Assembly (NCBI RefSeq): GCF_001039355.2 | Contig: NW_019773659.1 | Span: 354,504 to 418,503, forward strand | DNA length: 64,000 bases | Direction: 5' to 3' | Origin: Lingula anatina | Lineage: Eukaryota > Brachiopoda > Lingulata > Lingulida > Lingulidae | Part shown: positions 35,532 to 46,639 of the stretch, in pieces | Numbering within the stretch: position 1 is the stretch's first letter | Layout: the number at the start of each line of letters is the position of its first letter | Translations under genes and position numbers: made by a program | The notes under the pieces: model-generated | Database searches by the model: none | The model's input: the letters and a program-made list of their open reading frames with translations, nothing else | Told to the model about the DNA's origin: nothing

Positions 35532-36239
35532 TTCAGATTTGTTATGCTAACAAAATTACTATTATACATTTTCCTATTTCTGCATTGGACTTCGGAGGAA
35601 ACTTAAGATGATATATATGTAGTTATGTAGATACATAGATGAGAAAATACCAAGCTGAAAATATCTTAACTCAGACTGGAGCCACACACACACCAAGACT
35701 TACATACATGCTCTTCTCCCACACAGACAACATCGATCACGCTCTCATTCACACTTCCTATTTCTATAGTCATAAGTAGCTGGTCTTTCCTCAGGTATTC
35801 ACACACATCATCCACGGATTCACTGACAAAAGATTTCCACACTGATGCGCTGAGAACAACTGATGCGCGGAGAAATAATATACATGAATAGAATTCCATA
35901 ATTGTGTGCTCTTGTGCCAAGCATAATAATACCATTTCGGCAAACATTCAGTCTATGTGATTAGACGTAAAGCGCACCTTTTCTCTGTGTTTGTCGTGGA
36001 TGTAGAAAACATTACATTAGCAATAAAGATAATACTAAATTTAATTGGAAACAAAACAGAGTTCCTTATTTACATCCTATAGGCCTAATCACAACTTTTT
36101 ACATGTATGATTTCTATGTATTAAATCTACAGAGAACCTAAATAATTATTTACTTTTTTGCACTATTCTGTACAAATCAAGAAATGAAATTTATCGTTTC
36201 AATCGATTTTACTTGCACCAACATTATAGAGTTAAGGTT

Positions 36240-37214
36240 TTAGTGGCGAATTTTTGTTCCAATATCGTCCCCGATGTCAAATTTTTTCTTGCCTTCCTTG
36301 CCGTTAATCTTGGCATATATGCTGCCATTGAAATACCACGCACTTTCGCATTCTGGATGGTAATTCAGCAATTTAAGTAGTTCCTTATTTTCTTTTGTAA
36401 CATCGTCTGCTAGCCTCAGGGCACTGTCGGACCTTTTTAGCTCACCCCTTTTGCGCATGATACGGGATTTTATCTCTGTGTTTTTTAACTTTAAGATGAT
36501 CGGCCTGGGTTCCCCTGCTTTGCCGGGAATCCTGTGCACCGCCACAATATCATCGCCTTTCACCTCTTCCTGTATCTTCTCTTTTAATGTTTTAGTTACT
36601 AGGGCAGAAGTTGTCTGATCGCCCGATTCAGACTCCGGGATGCCATATATTTTTACATTGTTTTTTCGGCTGTATTGTTCGTTATGGTTGGCTTTTATCA
36701 TTGCCGACGAAGCTACCTTGGCAGCCTCTTTCATTGCTCTGTTCATTTTGTCGATACGTTGGTCATTTTCTCGTAATGTTTGTCTCAAATTATGATTCTC
36801 CAGCTCTAGCCCGTCAACTTTGTCTTGTAAAACTCCTATTTTCCTTTTATTTTCCTCATTTTCTGTTTTACTACTTTCTCTGATTTCATCAATTTTTATT
36901 TCCAGGTCCTGTAACTTCGCATTCATTTCTTTGACTGTTTCGCTCACAACTGTTTTGATAATTTCACTAAGGTCCTCCTTCTTAACGGTTTGCTTTATTT
37001 CATATTCAATCTCATCCAGTTTCGTCATGAGGGATACCGATTCATCACCGCTGACAAAAGAGAGTTCACCGCTGGTGTTTGAGATTTCACAATGTGGCCT
37101 TTTGGGTGCCTGCATAATTTCAGGGGAGTCATTGTGTTCTATTATTTCTTCCTTGCTATTTTTCATTGGACATTTTTGCCCCCTTTGTTTGCTTAGACTC
37201 TTTAGTATTTGCAC
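36240..37214 (-). CDS. LINE ORF1: L1-like RNA-binding chaperone
   Basis: A single open frame of 324 residues, so intact unlike ORF2. Residues about 60-185 form a long charged heptad region typical of the L1 ORF1 coiled-coil trimer domain. Residues about 187-255 resemble the RRM-like domain (NNVKIYGIPES.., then AVHRIPGKAGEPRPIILKLK), and the rest is a basic C-terminal domain (RLADDVTKENKELLKLL, AWYFNGSIYAKING). L1 ORF1 proteins bind the element RNA as trimers to form the particle used in target-primed reverse transcription. No CCHC zinc finger is present, unlike many other non-LTR ORF1s. Confidence 0.8.
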   Translation of the reverse strand: MQILKSLSKQRGQKCPMKNSKEEIIEHNDSPEIMQAPKRPHCEISNTSGELSFVSGDESVSLMTKLDEIEYEIKQTVKKEDLSEIIKTVVSETVKEMNAKLQDLEIKIDEIRESSKTENEENKRKIGVLQDKVDGLELENHNLRQTLRENDQRIDKMNRAMKEAAKVASSAMIKANHNEQYSRKNNVKIYGIPESESGDQTTSALVTKTLKEKIQEEVKGDDIVAVHRIPGKAGEPRPIILKLKNTEIKSRIMRKRGELKRSDSALRLADDVTKENKELLKLLNYHPECESAWYFNGSIYAKINGKEGKKKFDIGDDIGTKIRH

Positions 37215-37818
37215 TGAAATATTTTGACTTTGTCCCCCGAGTACTCATAGTCACTGTTCTCTACTATATACGGGGATGAAAAGGATAGGAGAGGTGCTTA
37301 TTGCCCTTATTATTGGCCTAATTTGACCATGCATGGATTCGCAGTCTAAATATGGGGTGTGTTCATTGATACATGTAGCTCTTTATATGTCAGTGCATAG
37401 TTCAGTACGTTGACAATTGTTCAGGTCCACGTAAGCATATATACTTCTACGTGTATATGCTATAGGCCTAAATGTATTTTTCAAAGGATATGAAATTTTT
37501 CAGAGTTTTAGCAATTTTAAGCACGCGGTGTATCTGTTGCATTCACTGTCCGGAATGTTCGATGCAATCCTTTTGTAACTGAATATTTTATAAGTTCTTA
37601 GTAACACTCACCTCCCTCGTATCGTGGCGTCCCGATCAACGGGTAAAGAAAAAACTTTCAAAGGACCCACGCAGAAAACTTTGATTCATAAACTCTTTCT
37701 CAGCTTCTTCTTCCACAGTTCATAGTGCATTTATAAAAAATTCGGTGGCAAAGTATACAGACTTTCTGCCTGTTGCCGATGGTTTTTCTCACAGCTCACG
37801 CACAGTCCTCATCACACA

Positions 37819-37829
37819 CCGCCATCTTG
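37819..37829 (-). promoter_or_regulatory. YY1-like motif in the LINE 5' UTR
   Basis: The minus strand reads CAAGATGGCGG within about 20 bases of the inferred 5' end. In mammalian L1 the same AAGATGGC core near the 5' end binds YY1 and sets the transcription start. Its use here is inference. Confidence 0.5.
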
Positions 37830-37948
37830 TTCTCTCTCTCCTTTTTTTTTTTTTTTGTGAAATTTGATGTTAATAAAATGATACCAGGAGAATATCATTA
37901 CACTGTCATTTATCTCCCCCATAGTATTGGTTCAGTAGGGGTGACACT

Positions 37949-38723
37949 TCTATTGTCCAGAATGTGTATTATAGCGAGACGAATAGTATAGAAATGTTTC
38001 CAATATATCACTTACATGGGTGGTAAATATTTTATGGGTGGATGGGAACCCATTGATCAACTGGTATACTCTACCAAATGATGCTCAGCAACTAATTACT
38101 GCAATGCATATCTGGAAACAGGCAAAACACTTGGTCAAATCTTGGTAAACGTTAAAAAACTCCCTAAGCTCTGTAAGAATTTATCAAACACTTAGCGTTC
38201 CATATTTTTAATTAGCTATTTTAGTATTACTATATCACTTTTCAACTCAGTGTTCATGTAGACACCTAAATGCTTTAACTTATCAACCCATCGTACCAAA
38301 ATTTCATTAATGAAATTTGGTGACTTGATTTTTTTTCTAAAGTCTGCTAGTAACTGCTTCTGTTCTACATGTAGCATTCTTTAACATCATACCAAGACAA
38401 ATGACTCTTGAACTTTACTTCTTAATCAGATTAATTAACATGCCTACTTTACCTCTTTTAATAATTTATACAGTGTATTATCTTTTAAACCCCTTCAAGT
38501 TCCCCACTCTAACGGTCTATGAGGAAAACGAAGAAAATCGGAAAACAATGGTGTCTATGGACGCTCGTGATATCTCGATATCACGATCCCTAAATTTCAT
38601 CACAAATGACTACAGTGCCACGTCTATCCTGACCGACTGAAAAACAACCATATATTAGATATTTGAGTTTATTTGTTTCATATCATGTCAGCAGTCTGGC
38701 GCTATCACACTTGTAAACAGTTA
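37949..38723. other. array flank, unit 4, right of the Tc1/LINE insertion
   Basis: No gene. It is homologous to 11390-12100 and 19215-19930. Near 38565-38590 is a small hairpin (tcgtgatatc and its complement) in a segment that units 2 and 3 have lost. Confidence 0.6.
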
Positions 38724-39269
38724 AGCCAAGGTCCCAACTACGTTTTGGACGCACGGTTTTTAGGCTCCTTGCGTCCAGCCAGGACGTAGCTAGATCGCAC
38801 GTAGCAGCTGTTGATCATGTCAAAAAGTGTCTACGTGCTGCTGCGTCCTCCAAAAGTAGCACGATGGACGTGCTCCCACGTTTTCGCCATTTTTATGTCT
38901 CCTCCATCTCAGTGTACTACAAACTTTTATAGTCTCATTCATAACAAGAAAGAAGGCAACAAGGAATATTGATTGTTCGTGATTTGGCCAAACAAGGCCG
39001 GTTTTGTTATATAACCCCTCTATCGTTTTAACAATAATAACAATGTAGCAAATTGTTGCCTGTATTAAATATTATGGCCTTAGGGAAAAATTATATATCA
39101 AATATTCAATCAGACTCATCATCCTAAAAATTTTGATGTGACGAGTCAGCAAAAGTTATTATTTACCAACAATTTTGCACAAATTTCATTTGTGGGGTTG
39201 CAAAGAGGCTCCACCTTTTTGGCCGTAGACCACACGTAGTAACCCGTACGTTCGTTTGGGACCGAGGCT
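38724..39269. mobile_element. Harbinger-like MITE, 3-bp TTA target duplication
   Basis: Left AGCCAAGGTCCCAACTACG and right (minus strand) AGCCTCGGTCCCAAACG are inverted ends. TTA flanks both sides (38721-38723 and 39270-39272). The matching site in unit 2 near 12100 has one TTA and no insert. A 3-bp TWA duplication is typical of PIF/Harbinger. The 546-bp body is non-coding. Confidence 0.75.
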
Positions 39270-39780
39270 TTATAGACCGGTTGCTGCTGCTGCACATGCG
39301 CGGGCGTATTCTGTCGCTTGTTATATACGTGCATTTGTTACCTGTTGCTTGCACATTACATGACAGTGAATTAAACTGGCAAATAAAAAGAGAAATATTT
39401 CTGCAAGTGGAAACTGACAAGGACTGTCTAAATACCGGTGTAATATTGTTCTAAAAATCTGTGCTTGGTTATTTCAGGCAATAAAAGTATTATTACCAAA
39501 TACTTTTTACATTAGATCATTATAAAATAGTTGTCTTAAATCCTGGGAGTAGTACAGTTGTGATAAACCCTCAACAGCATTTTATAATAAGTATCCTTGT
39601 ACAGAGCACAATGGAGTCATAGACGACCCCATTTGGTCATTTCAGTCAGTAAAATAGTTTGGTCTCTTGAGGGTTAAACATAAAAGAAAAGGATAAATGC
39701 TTCGTGTGGATTTTGCAAAAAAGGATTTTTTGTTATATATCTGTCAAACAAATCTTGACGAATGTTGTTTTATTTCTGTC

Positions 39781-40665
39781 TTATCTGTGTCTGCAAAGAA
39801 CTTCTCCATACGTAGTCATTCCATGGTTTTCTTTGGTAACTTTATCCCATGAGATGACGTTTCCTCTCAGATTTTCGTCACAATTTGCTATTGCTGTGAC
39901 ATTAACATTGTTGGTGTTCCAGACATTGACGCTTGTGACGTCACCAACATATGCTTGATTAACATCAAATCCGCCGCCTACACTGTCTTGGTCTTGACCA
40001 ACAATCCATACTCCTTCTTAAAATAAAATTAGTTTTTCAACCTAACTTTACTTATTCGTGTATAAAGCTTATAAATAAACATGGTGCTTGTGCACAATGT
40101 ATGTCACAACAAATTTGGCAACGATCCAAATTTTCATCGAATGTACTACTAATTTATTATAGTGTCAAATCTACCAACGTTACCTCCGAAACTAATAATA
40201 ATGATAATGAAGTATCCTTCTGCTAGTTGTCAAGATTGATGTTGACTTTGTGAGAAATATTTAGTAATGTCTTACTTGGTGGTATGCTCTAAGACATCTG
40301 GTAACTAGTGCCCTCCGCTGCTGGCATGCCATCTCTGAATACTCTCCACGCTCCAACGCCATTGTTCCAAGCGAAACACCAATGGTGCCAGGCTCCATCA
40401 TTAATTTCAGAACTCGGAATTGATGTGTTGAGATGCTGACTAGATATATGGAAAAAGATGTTTCCATTCCCAATGAACCCAGTGAGGAAAGCATTGGTGT
40501 TGCCACTCACGGCGTAAGACAGGAGATGTATATAGTTCCATGCAGCAAAGGTGGTCTTGGCCCACAGACAGGCTGTAATGGCAGTCATCTCAGGCGTGGT
40601 GGTAATCAACTTCAAGTATCTCTCGGTGTACTGCGGATACGGCCAACGGAAGACCGTGGTTTTAT
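39781..40665 (-). pseudogene. pentraxin array copy 4: exons 3 and 4 only
   Basis: Exon 4 (40016-39781) is open to its stop and keeps QDQDSVGGGFDVNQAYVGDV. Exon 3 (40665-40276) keeps the cysteine pair (CLW, HHWCFAWNN) but has a stop (TAG, 40291-40289) near its 3' end where other copies read an arginine codon. Exons 1 and 2 are gone: at about 40755 the sequence jumps to the block normally found about 2 kb upstream of exon 1 (tacgtgtccgggttgcc), so a deletion removed the 5' half. The gene is dead. Confidence 0.8.
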
Positions 40666-42505
40666 CTGAAAGTAATCACGGTAGGTTTTAATTTTCAATT
40701 GAAATTTAACTGGTAGGTTTCCCTTTCACGCCATTAGACACTAACCTTTTGACCTTACGTGTCCGGGTTGCCATGCTCGATAAGATTGTGATTGCGATCT
40801 GACAAACACCTTGAAAACGGGTAGTGTGGTACGATATACCGGTTACTTCAGGATCCTTAGGTGCCGAGTCTGGTAGTTGGGTAGGCCTGCATATGGACAC
40901 GTTGAAAAGTTGTAAAGCCGGATAAAGGTCCAAAAGCTCATTGTCACGCTTAAGATATATCCCCAAATTCGTTATGCAACTTTTCTGCACCAGAGCAAAA
41001 CAGTTGGTGTAACGGCAAAAAACATGGCACCTGAACACATACTCTACAGTTTCAATTGAAGCAAAAGTTTGTCCATCTTTTACCAGGCTTGAAGAAGAAC
41101 TTCATGAATAACAGTGTCCGCCTTGCCAGCCCGTGCGCTTTTTAGTCCAAATCTATAGGAACAATACTTGAGTGTATTTTATAGAGAATTAAAGCAAAGT
41201 TTTGATAAAAGGTTTAACTTTTAAGTTTGAAAAGACCCCTATTAAACTTTTGGTTTGAATGTGGTGTAAGGGGTGTAAGTTCATGAGGTCATGTGGTACA
41301 CGTTTCCCCTTTTTCAGTTCGTTTCACTAGCCGCATATGGAAAGATTTTCTCCCTTTGTGCCATTTCCTAAGCAACAACAAATCTGGAGGATGAAGGCAA
41401 ACGGTGGGTTCGATTATGTGTGAGACTTACAGTGTATAGCGAGACTTGCAGTATAGAATTATTTCCAATATACCACTTACATAGGTGGTAAATATTTTAT
41501 ATCAGAAAACTGGCAAAACGCTTGGTCAAAGCTTGGTTAACGTTAAAAAGCTCCTTATCGTAGCTCTGTAAGAGTTTATCAAACATTTAGCGTTCTACTA
41601 ATACCCTTATTTTAATTGGTTACTTTAGTACTACTGTATCACATTTCAACTCAATGTTCATGTACAGGGTAGCTTAAAATTATCTACGCATTCATTAATG
41701 AAATTTGGTGACTTGATTTATTTTTCTAAAGTCCGCTAGTAACTGCTTCTGTTTCACATGTAGCATTCTTTAACATCAAACCAAAACAAATGATTCCTGA
41801 ACTTTACATCTTAATCAGATTAATGAACAAGCCTACTTGACGTCTTTAAATACTTTATACAGCGTATTATAAGTAATAACGGACTACAAACAAAGGCATT
41901 CCGTGAAGTTTCCAAAATTGCTGGTGAATTTTTAATGTCCCCGACAACTTGTTGATACATCTACCCCCTCCCCCCTGCCCCCCCCCCCCCACCCCCCCCC
42001 ACACACCTTCAAGTCCCTCACACTTTTTAAAGTTAAAACGGTCTATAAGGAAAACGCAGAAATTATAAACTCATGGATGTACGGTCGAGATTTTATTTGT
42101 CTCATATCATGACAGCAGTCTGGAGCTATCAGACATTTGAACAGTTAAAGACAATTTACTGCTGTATATGCGTGGACGTCTAGTCTGTCGCTTGTGAAAT
42201 ACGCACATTTGTTAATTGTTGTTTGCACATTGCATGCCTGACAGTGCATTTAACAGTGTAGTCCAAATGATATTTTTATCCACTGCATGCTGTTGTGTTG
42301 CACTGTTATAACGGGTAGTGCAAGCCAGTGTCTAATGCCTTTTATAATCGAAACTTATTTGTTAAACAAACGAGGACAATGTCTGTATTATGTCTTTCTT
42401 CAGTAGAAACCAGTCCTCAAACATAAAACAAACGGATTAAGAAAAAAGGATGCTTTGTTATATTTCTGCCAAACAAATCTTGACGAATAATGTCTTCTTT
42501 CTATC
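40666..42505. other. deletion junction and non-coding flank, unit 5
   Basis: No supportable gene. After the deletion junction near 40755, bases about 40870-41330 are homologous to about 58530-59010 (gacacgttga..aagttg.., caggcttgaa.aagaac). 41340-42480 is the usual downstream flank of a pentraxin unit. A C-rich run lies at about 41963-42002. The frame at 41038-40706 has a partly similar partner at 58770-58333, but both are short and diverge in their C-terminal parts; coding status is open. Confidence 0.5.
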
Positions 42506-43441
42506 TTATCTGTATCTGCAAAGAACTTCTTTGTACGTAGACATTTCGTGACTTTCTTTGGTAACAGTATCCCATGAGATAACGTTTCCTCTAAATTTTT
42601 TGTCACAATTTGCTATTGCTGTGACGTTAACGTTGTTGGTGTTCCAGACATTGATGCTTGTGATGTCACCAAAAAATGCTTGATTAACATCAAATCCGCC
42701 GCCCACACTATCTTGGTCCTGTCCAACAATCCATACTCCATCTTAAAATAAAATTAGCTTTTTCAACCTACTTTTACTTCACTTCACCTTACTTGATTCT
42801 ATTTTTTACACATTCGCGTATAAAGCTTATAAATAAAACATGGTGCTTCTTATGCGCGCTTATACATTGCGCGCATAAGAAGCACCATGTTTTATTTATA
42901 AGCTTTATACGCGATCCAAATTTCCAACGAATGTACTACTAATTCATAGTAGTGTCAAAGCTACCAACGTTACCTCCGAACTATAATGAAAAAAATATCC
43001 TTCTGCTAGTTGTCACAATTATGATTATGTGGGAAATGATTAGTAATTTCTTACTTGGTGGTATGCTCCAAGACGTTTGGAAACCAGTGCCCCCGTCTTT
43101 TTGCATGCCGTCTCTGAATACTGTCCACCTTCCACCGGCACTCTTCCAAGCGAAACACCAGTGGTGCCAGGATCCATCATTAAGTTCAGAACTCGGAATC
43201 GATGTTATGAGCCGCTTACTTGATATATAGAAAACTATGTTTCCATTTCCATGGAAACCAATGAGGAAAGCATTGGTGTTGCCACTCACTCCGTACGACA
43301 GGATCGCGGACTCAATGGCAGCTAAGGTGGTCCTGGCCCACAGACAGGCTGTAATGGCAGTCATCTGAGGTGTGGTGGTAATCATCTTCACGTAGCGCTT
43401 TGTGGACTGCGGAGATGGCCAATGGAAGATCATAGTTTTAT
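42506..43441 (-). CDS. pentraxin array copy 5, exons 3 and 4 (pentraxin domain)
   Basis: Exon 3 (43441-43055, 387 bp, one codon shorter than in copies 1 and 3) and exon 4 (42741-42506) are open with consensus borders and compatible phases. The domain has CLWARTTLAAIESAILSYG, HHWCFAWKS (closer to the classical pentraxin signature because the last position is S), QDQDSVGGGFDVNQAFFGDI and WDTVTKESHEMS before the stop. The nearest compatible exons 1 and 2 are at 52598-51753, so the full protein would be 313 residues if the intervening intron of about 8.3 kb is spliced. It is more diverged from copies 1 and 3 than they are from each other. Confidence 0.75.
42815..42913. repeat. perfect 45-bp inverted repeat (hairpin) in intron 3 of copy 5
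   Basis: The left arm 42815-42859 and right arm 42869-42913 are exact reverse complements around a 9-base loop. Other copies have only the left-arm sequence here (for example 40058-40090, 40890 not included), followed by aatgtatg. The reverse complement of the loop (aatgtataa) matches that native continuation, so the right arm is an inverted copy of local sequence. Confidence 0.9.
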
Positions 43442-43769
43442 CTGAAAGTAAGCGAGGTACGTGTGTCTAATACATTGTGGACCATAATGTGTCTGGGGTC
43501 GTTTTCCAGAAAAGTGTTTTGGTTTTGTTTTGTTTTGTTTTGTTTCTGGATTTTTGAGCAGCTTTACTAGCCGCTGTAACAAAAGTGAAACAGAAAATCC
43601 ACCCTCCTTTTAGTTATAATCCACTTGTCAACAAGTCAACTACCGTGTAGGAATCATGCCTTTTGCTAATGATATTTTGACAAGTATGACTGCTATGCTT
43701 TAAAATACTGAACGAGACCAAGTTTCAGTATTTCAGAGTAAAAGTGAGAAAAAAAGACCAAATTCAAAA

Positions 43770-44239
43770 NNNNNNNNNNNNNNNNNNNNNNNNNNNNNNN
43801 NNNNNNNNNNNNNNNNNNNNNNNNNNNNNNNNNNNNNNNNNNNNNNNNNNNNNNNNNNNNNNNNNNNNNNNNNNNNNNNNNNNNNNNNNNNNNNNNNNNN
43901 NNNNNNNNNNNNNNNNNNNNNNNNNNNNNNNNNNNNNNNNNNNNNNNNNNNNNNNNNNNNNNNNNNNNNNNNNNNNNNNNNNNNNNNNNNNNNNNNNNNN
44001 NNNNNNNNNNNNNNNNNNNNNNNNNNNNNNNNNNNNNNNNNNNNNNNNNNNNNNNNNNNNNNNNNNNNNNNNNNNNNNNNNNNNNNNNNNNNNNNNNNNN
44101 NNNNNNNNNNNNNNNNNNNNNNNNNNNNNNNNNNNNNNNNNNNNNNNNNNNNNNNNNNNNNNNNNNNNNNNNNNNNNNNNNNNNNNNNNNNNNNNNNNNN
44201 NNNNNNNNNNNNNNNNNNNNNNNNNNNNNNNNNNNNNNN
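43770..44239. other. assembly gap (470 N)
   Basis: The run of N lies in the large intron of pentraxin copy 5. Sequence on both sides is the same: 43315-43769 and 44240-44690 differ at only a few bases. The gap may therefore be spurious, or bridge a true small duplication. Confidence 0.95.
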
Positions 44240-44361
44240 AGCTAAGGTGGTCCTGGCCCAAAGACAGGCTGTAATGGCAGTCATCTGAGGTGTGGTGGTA
44301 ATCATCTTCACGTAGCGCTTTGTGGACTGCGGAGATGGCCAATGGAAGATCATAGTTTTAT
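44240..44361 (-). pseudogene. duplicate 5' fragment of pentraxin copy 5 exon 3
   Basis: Begins at the same acceptor (44361) as the exon at 43441 and runs into the N gap. It repeats the ITTTPQMTAITACLW region. Probably an assembly duplicate. Confidence 0.7.
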
Positions 44362-44734
44362 CTGAAAGTAAGCGAGGTACGTGTGTCTAATACATTGTGG
44401 ACCATAATATGTCTGGGGTCGTTTTCCAGAAAAGTGTTTTGTTTTAGTTTTGTTTTGTTTTGTTTCTGGATTTTTGAGCAGCTTTACTAGCCGCTGTAAC
44501 AAAAGTGAAACAGAAAATCCACCCTCCTTTTAGTTATAATCCACTTGTCAACAAGTCAACTACCGTGTAGGAATCATGCCTTTTGCTAATGATATTTTGA
44601 CAAGTATGACTGCTATGCTTTAAAATACTGAACGAGACCAAGTTTCAGTATTTCAGAGTAAAAGTGAGAAAAAAAGACCAAATTCAAAATGAACCCAAAC
44701 GCCGACAAGAACGCTTCAGAAGAGCACCGACTTA

Positions 44735-45097
44735 ACACACATTTATATTAAAAACACTTTCTGCCACTTTCGGTCTTATGGCCCTCAACTGAACCTCATG
44801 CAGACGTCTCCTGGCTGTCTGAATTGACACCCGTATCCCTGTTGCATTCTGTAACTTATTCTGGAGCACATTTGCTGGACCACAGCGATGCCGGCGTGTT
44901 TGGAGGGTCAAGTAGTCGTCTTGCTGAGGTGTTGTCAGTCTTGGGCTGGTCCACCTGCCCATGTGTCCGGTACCTTATCCAGGCTCTTTGCCGAGGACAG
45001 TGGCTACATGGCTCTGCGTCTGGCTACCCTGGAGTAACCCAATACCCCGATTCAGTCCTGATGGTGGTAAGCGATTTCTCTGTCTTCTTGAAGGCAT
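44735..45097 (-). pseudogene. Tc1-like transposase, N-terminal fragment (first copy)
   Basis: Starts at the ATG 45097-45095 (MPSRRQRNRLPPSGLNRGIG), typical of the Tc1 DNA-binding domain, then shifts frame after KEPG to GRWTSPRLTTPQQD and ATGIRVSIQTARRRLHEVQL. It ends at RAIRP, where about 460 bp present in the second copy are deleted. It lies on the same strand as the pentraxin gene and inside its presumed intron. Confidence 0.75.
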
Positions 45098-46568
45098 TAA
45101 AACATTGACAATTAAAAACACATCAGAGGAGCCCCATAAACAACACTCAACTGACCAAGCATGTTGATGTACTGGAAACACAGCTTTTTGAATGTGAGCT
45201 GAGGAACCAGCTTGGGTGTTTTTACTCGTTGCTAAGGTCCACTGAAGGCAAATGATAAACTCACTCAATGTGTATGAAATCTGAATGATTGGACTTAATG
45301 ACCACACTTGAGAGTTGGAACTGAACATGTGAGTTCGTTGTTATTTTCCATTTCCCTCTCTAAAATATTAGAAGAACGTGGGTAGGGAAGAACATGGACC
45401 CCTACATCGTTTTCATTCCACCTTAACACCAACAACAACAGAAATGACAAATACATATGGTTGTGCAACTTATTGTCGGAGACCCAAAAAATATACATAG
45501 GTAAAAATATCATTCCATAAAAATATGATTCCTAGCAAATGTTGACTAATGTCAGGGTTATCCTGACCTCATTGTGTCAAAATTTAGGGCGAGGCTTACC
45601 TGTGGAAATAAAGGGAGGCGGCCTCTTTATCATGGGGGACTCTGTCATGTTACCGAGATCGGTTTGACAGCATAGAGTCAACTAAATGTGTTTTAGGAAC
45701 AATTTATCTACAATGAAAATATCCTTTCATCATGCAATAAAAGTAGAATGCTTTGCAAAGGCAAAGACACCGTGGACTAAGTAAAAGATTTGTGATTATG
45801 TAGAAATAAAAAAACGTGTAGAAAAGGGCGACTTTTTCCAGTGGCATTGAGTTTCAACTTCCCGATAATAAGTCAGAGCAAGCGCCACGATAGAAAAGTA
45901 ACTACAATTCTACATTTCTAAAGTTGTTTTACACTTCCGTGCAAGAGACAAGATTTTAATGAAACATAAGTTGTCCATTTACCATTTTCTACCTTAAATA
46001 TTAAAAACGTGCTAACAAAAGTTGGCATTAATCTGAGTCGAAATTTCGTGGCTTTATAATGTTCGATTTCACAAAGCCCGCTAAAAATCTGACCCGTTTG
46101 TCAAAACGACAACGTAAAAACCAAAACTGCATAACCCACTGCACGCTCGATACACTTCAGTTTAATAAATAAAAACAAAATCTTACATGGTTTTGCTGCA
46201 GAAACAACCGGAAAATGTGTGTAAATATTGTGAACTGACACCAAACTCGCGTCTCACAGCACGCATGTCATGTCTCAGTTATTTACCATCATATCTTACA
46301 AACTAATCCCACAAAAATACTGCAGAAGTAATAAGCTTGTTATACGGTGCGCTAATTTGCTAGATAAAATGTGTCACACTTACAATTTTTATAAAAACTT
46401 GAAAATTTGTCAAAATCTTATTACTGTGTTTCAAGATGGCAACTTCATGAGTTATATATATATTCAGCTTTTCTGTGATTGGCTTTTGCTCATCTCTCTT
46501 AAATCACGTGGCTTTAAACATGTGGATTTTTTATTGTCAGCTTCCCTTTAATGAGGATAAAGGAAAGT
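45098..46568. other. intron spacer, duplicated around the N at 46569
   Basis: No gene. 44735-46560 is repeated at about 46575-48790 with a few percent difference; the second copy is longer because it keeps the middle of the Tc1 remnant. The N at 46569 joins the two. Two haplotypes laid end to end is a plausible reading. The 93-residue plus frames at 46270 and 48512 lie in a spacer type that is non-coding elsewhere in the array. Confidence 0.6.
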
Positions 46569-46639
46569 NCACACATTTATATTAAAAACACTTTCTGCCA
46601 AGCATCAGTAAATTGTATCCTGTCAGCAAAAAATTGGAT

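Larger units (their letters stand above)
31745..37838 (-). mobile_element. L1/Tx1-type non-LTR retrotransposon
   Basis: Minus-strand LINE of about 6.1 kb with a 5' UTR (37838-37215), ORF1 (37214-36240), a spacer of about 0.7 kb, ORF2 (35531-31820) and a short 3' UTR. The 5' end reads GGAGAGAGAGAACAAGATGG on the minus strand, like L1 5' ends. ORF order, an APE-type endonuclease, a YADD reverse transcriptase and a C-terminal HRILGT..CNLC..ETIEHLFIDC zinc-knuckle-like region support the L1/Tx1 group. It sits inside a Tc1-like transposon. No target duplication was identified. It is nearly full length but ORF2 is broken. Confidence 0.85.
30465..37948 (+). mobile_element. Tc1/mariner-like transposon split by a LINE
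   Basis: Left end CAGTGTCACCCCCTAATTCAG and right end (minus strand) AAGTGTCACCCCTACTGAACC are imperfect inverted repeats of the GTGTCACCCC type known from Tc1 elements. Outside them the array sequence resumes (gcgagacgaatagtatag near 37976). Removing the LINE leaves about 1.4 kb, the normal Tc1 size. A clean TA duplication is not visible, so the outer borders may be off by a few bases. Confidence 0.75.

Noticed and set aside
43733-44353. Frames of 176-206 residues across the N run
   Set aside because: They consist mostly of N.
46270-46551. 93-residue plus frame repeated at 48512-48793
   Set aside because: It lies in array spacer whose other copies (for example 7200-7400) do not keep the frame.
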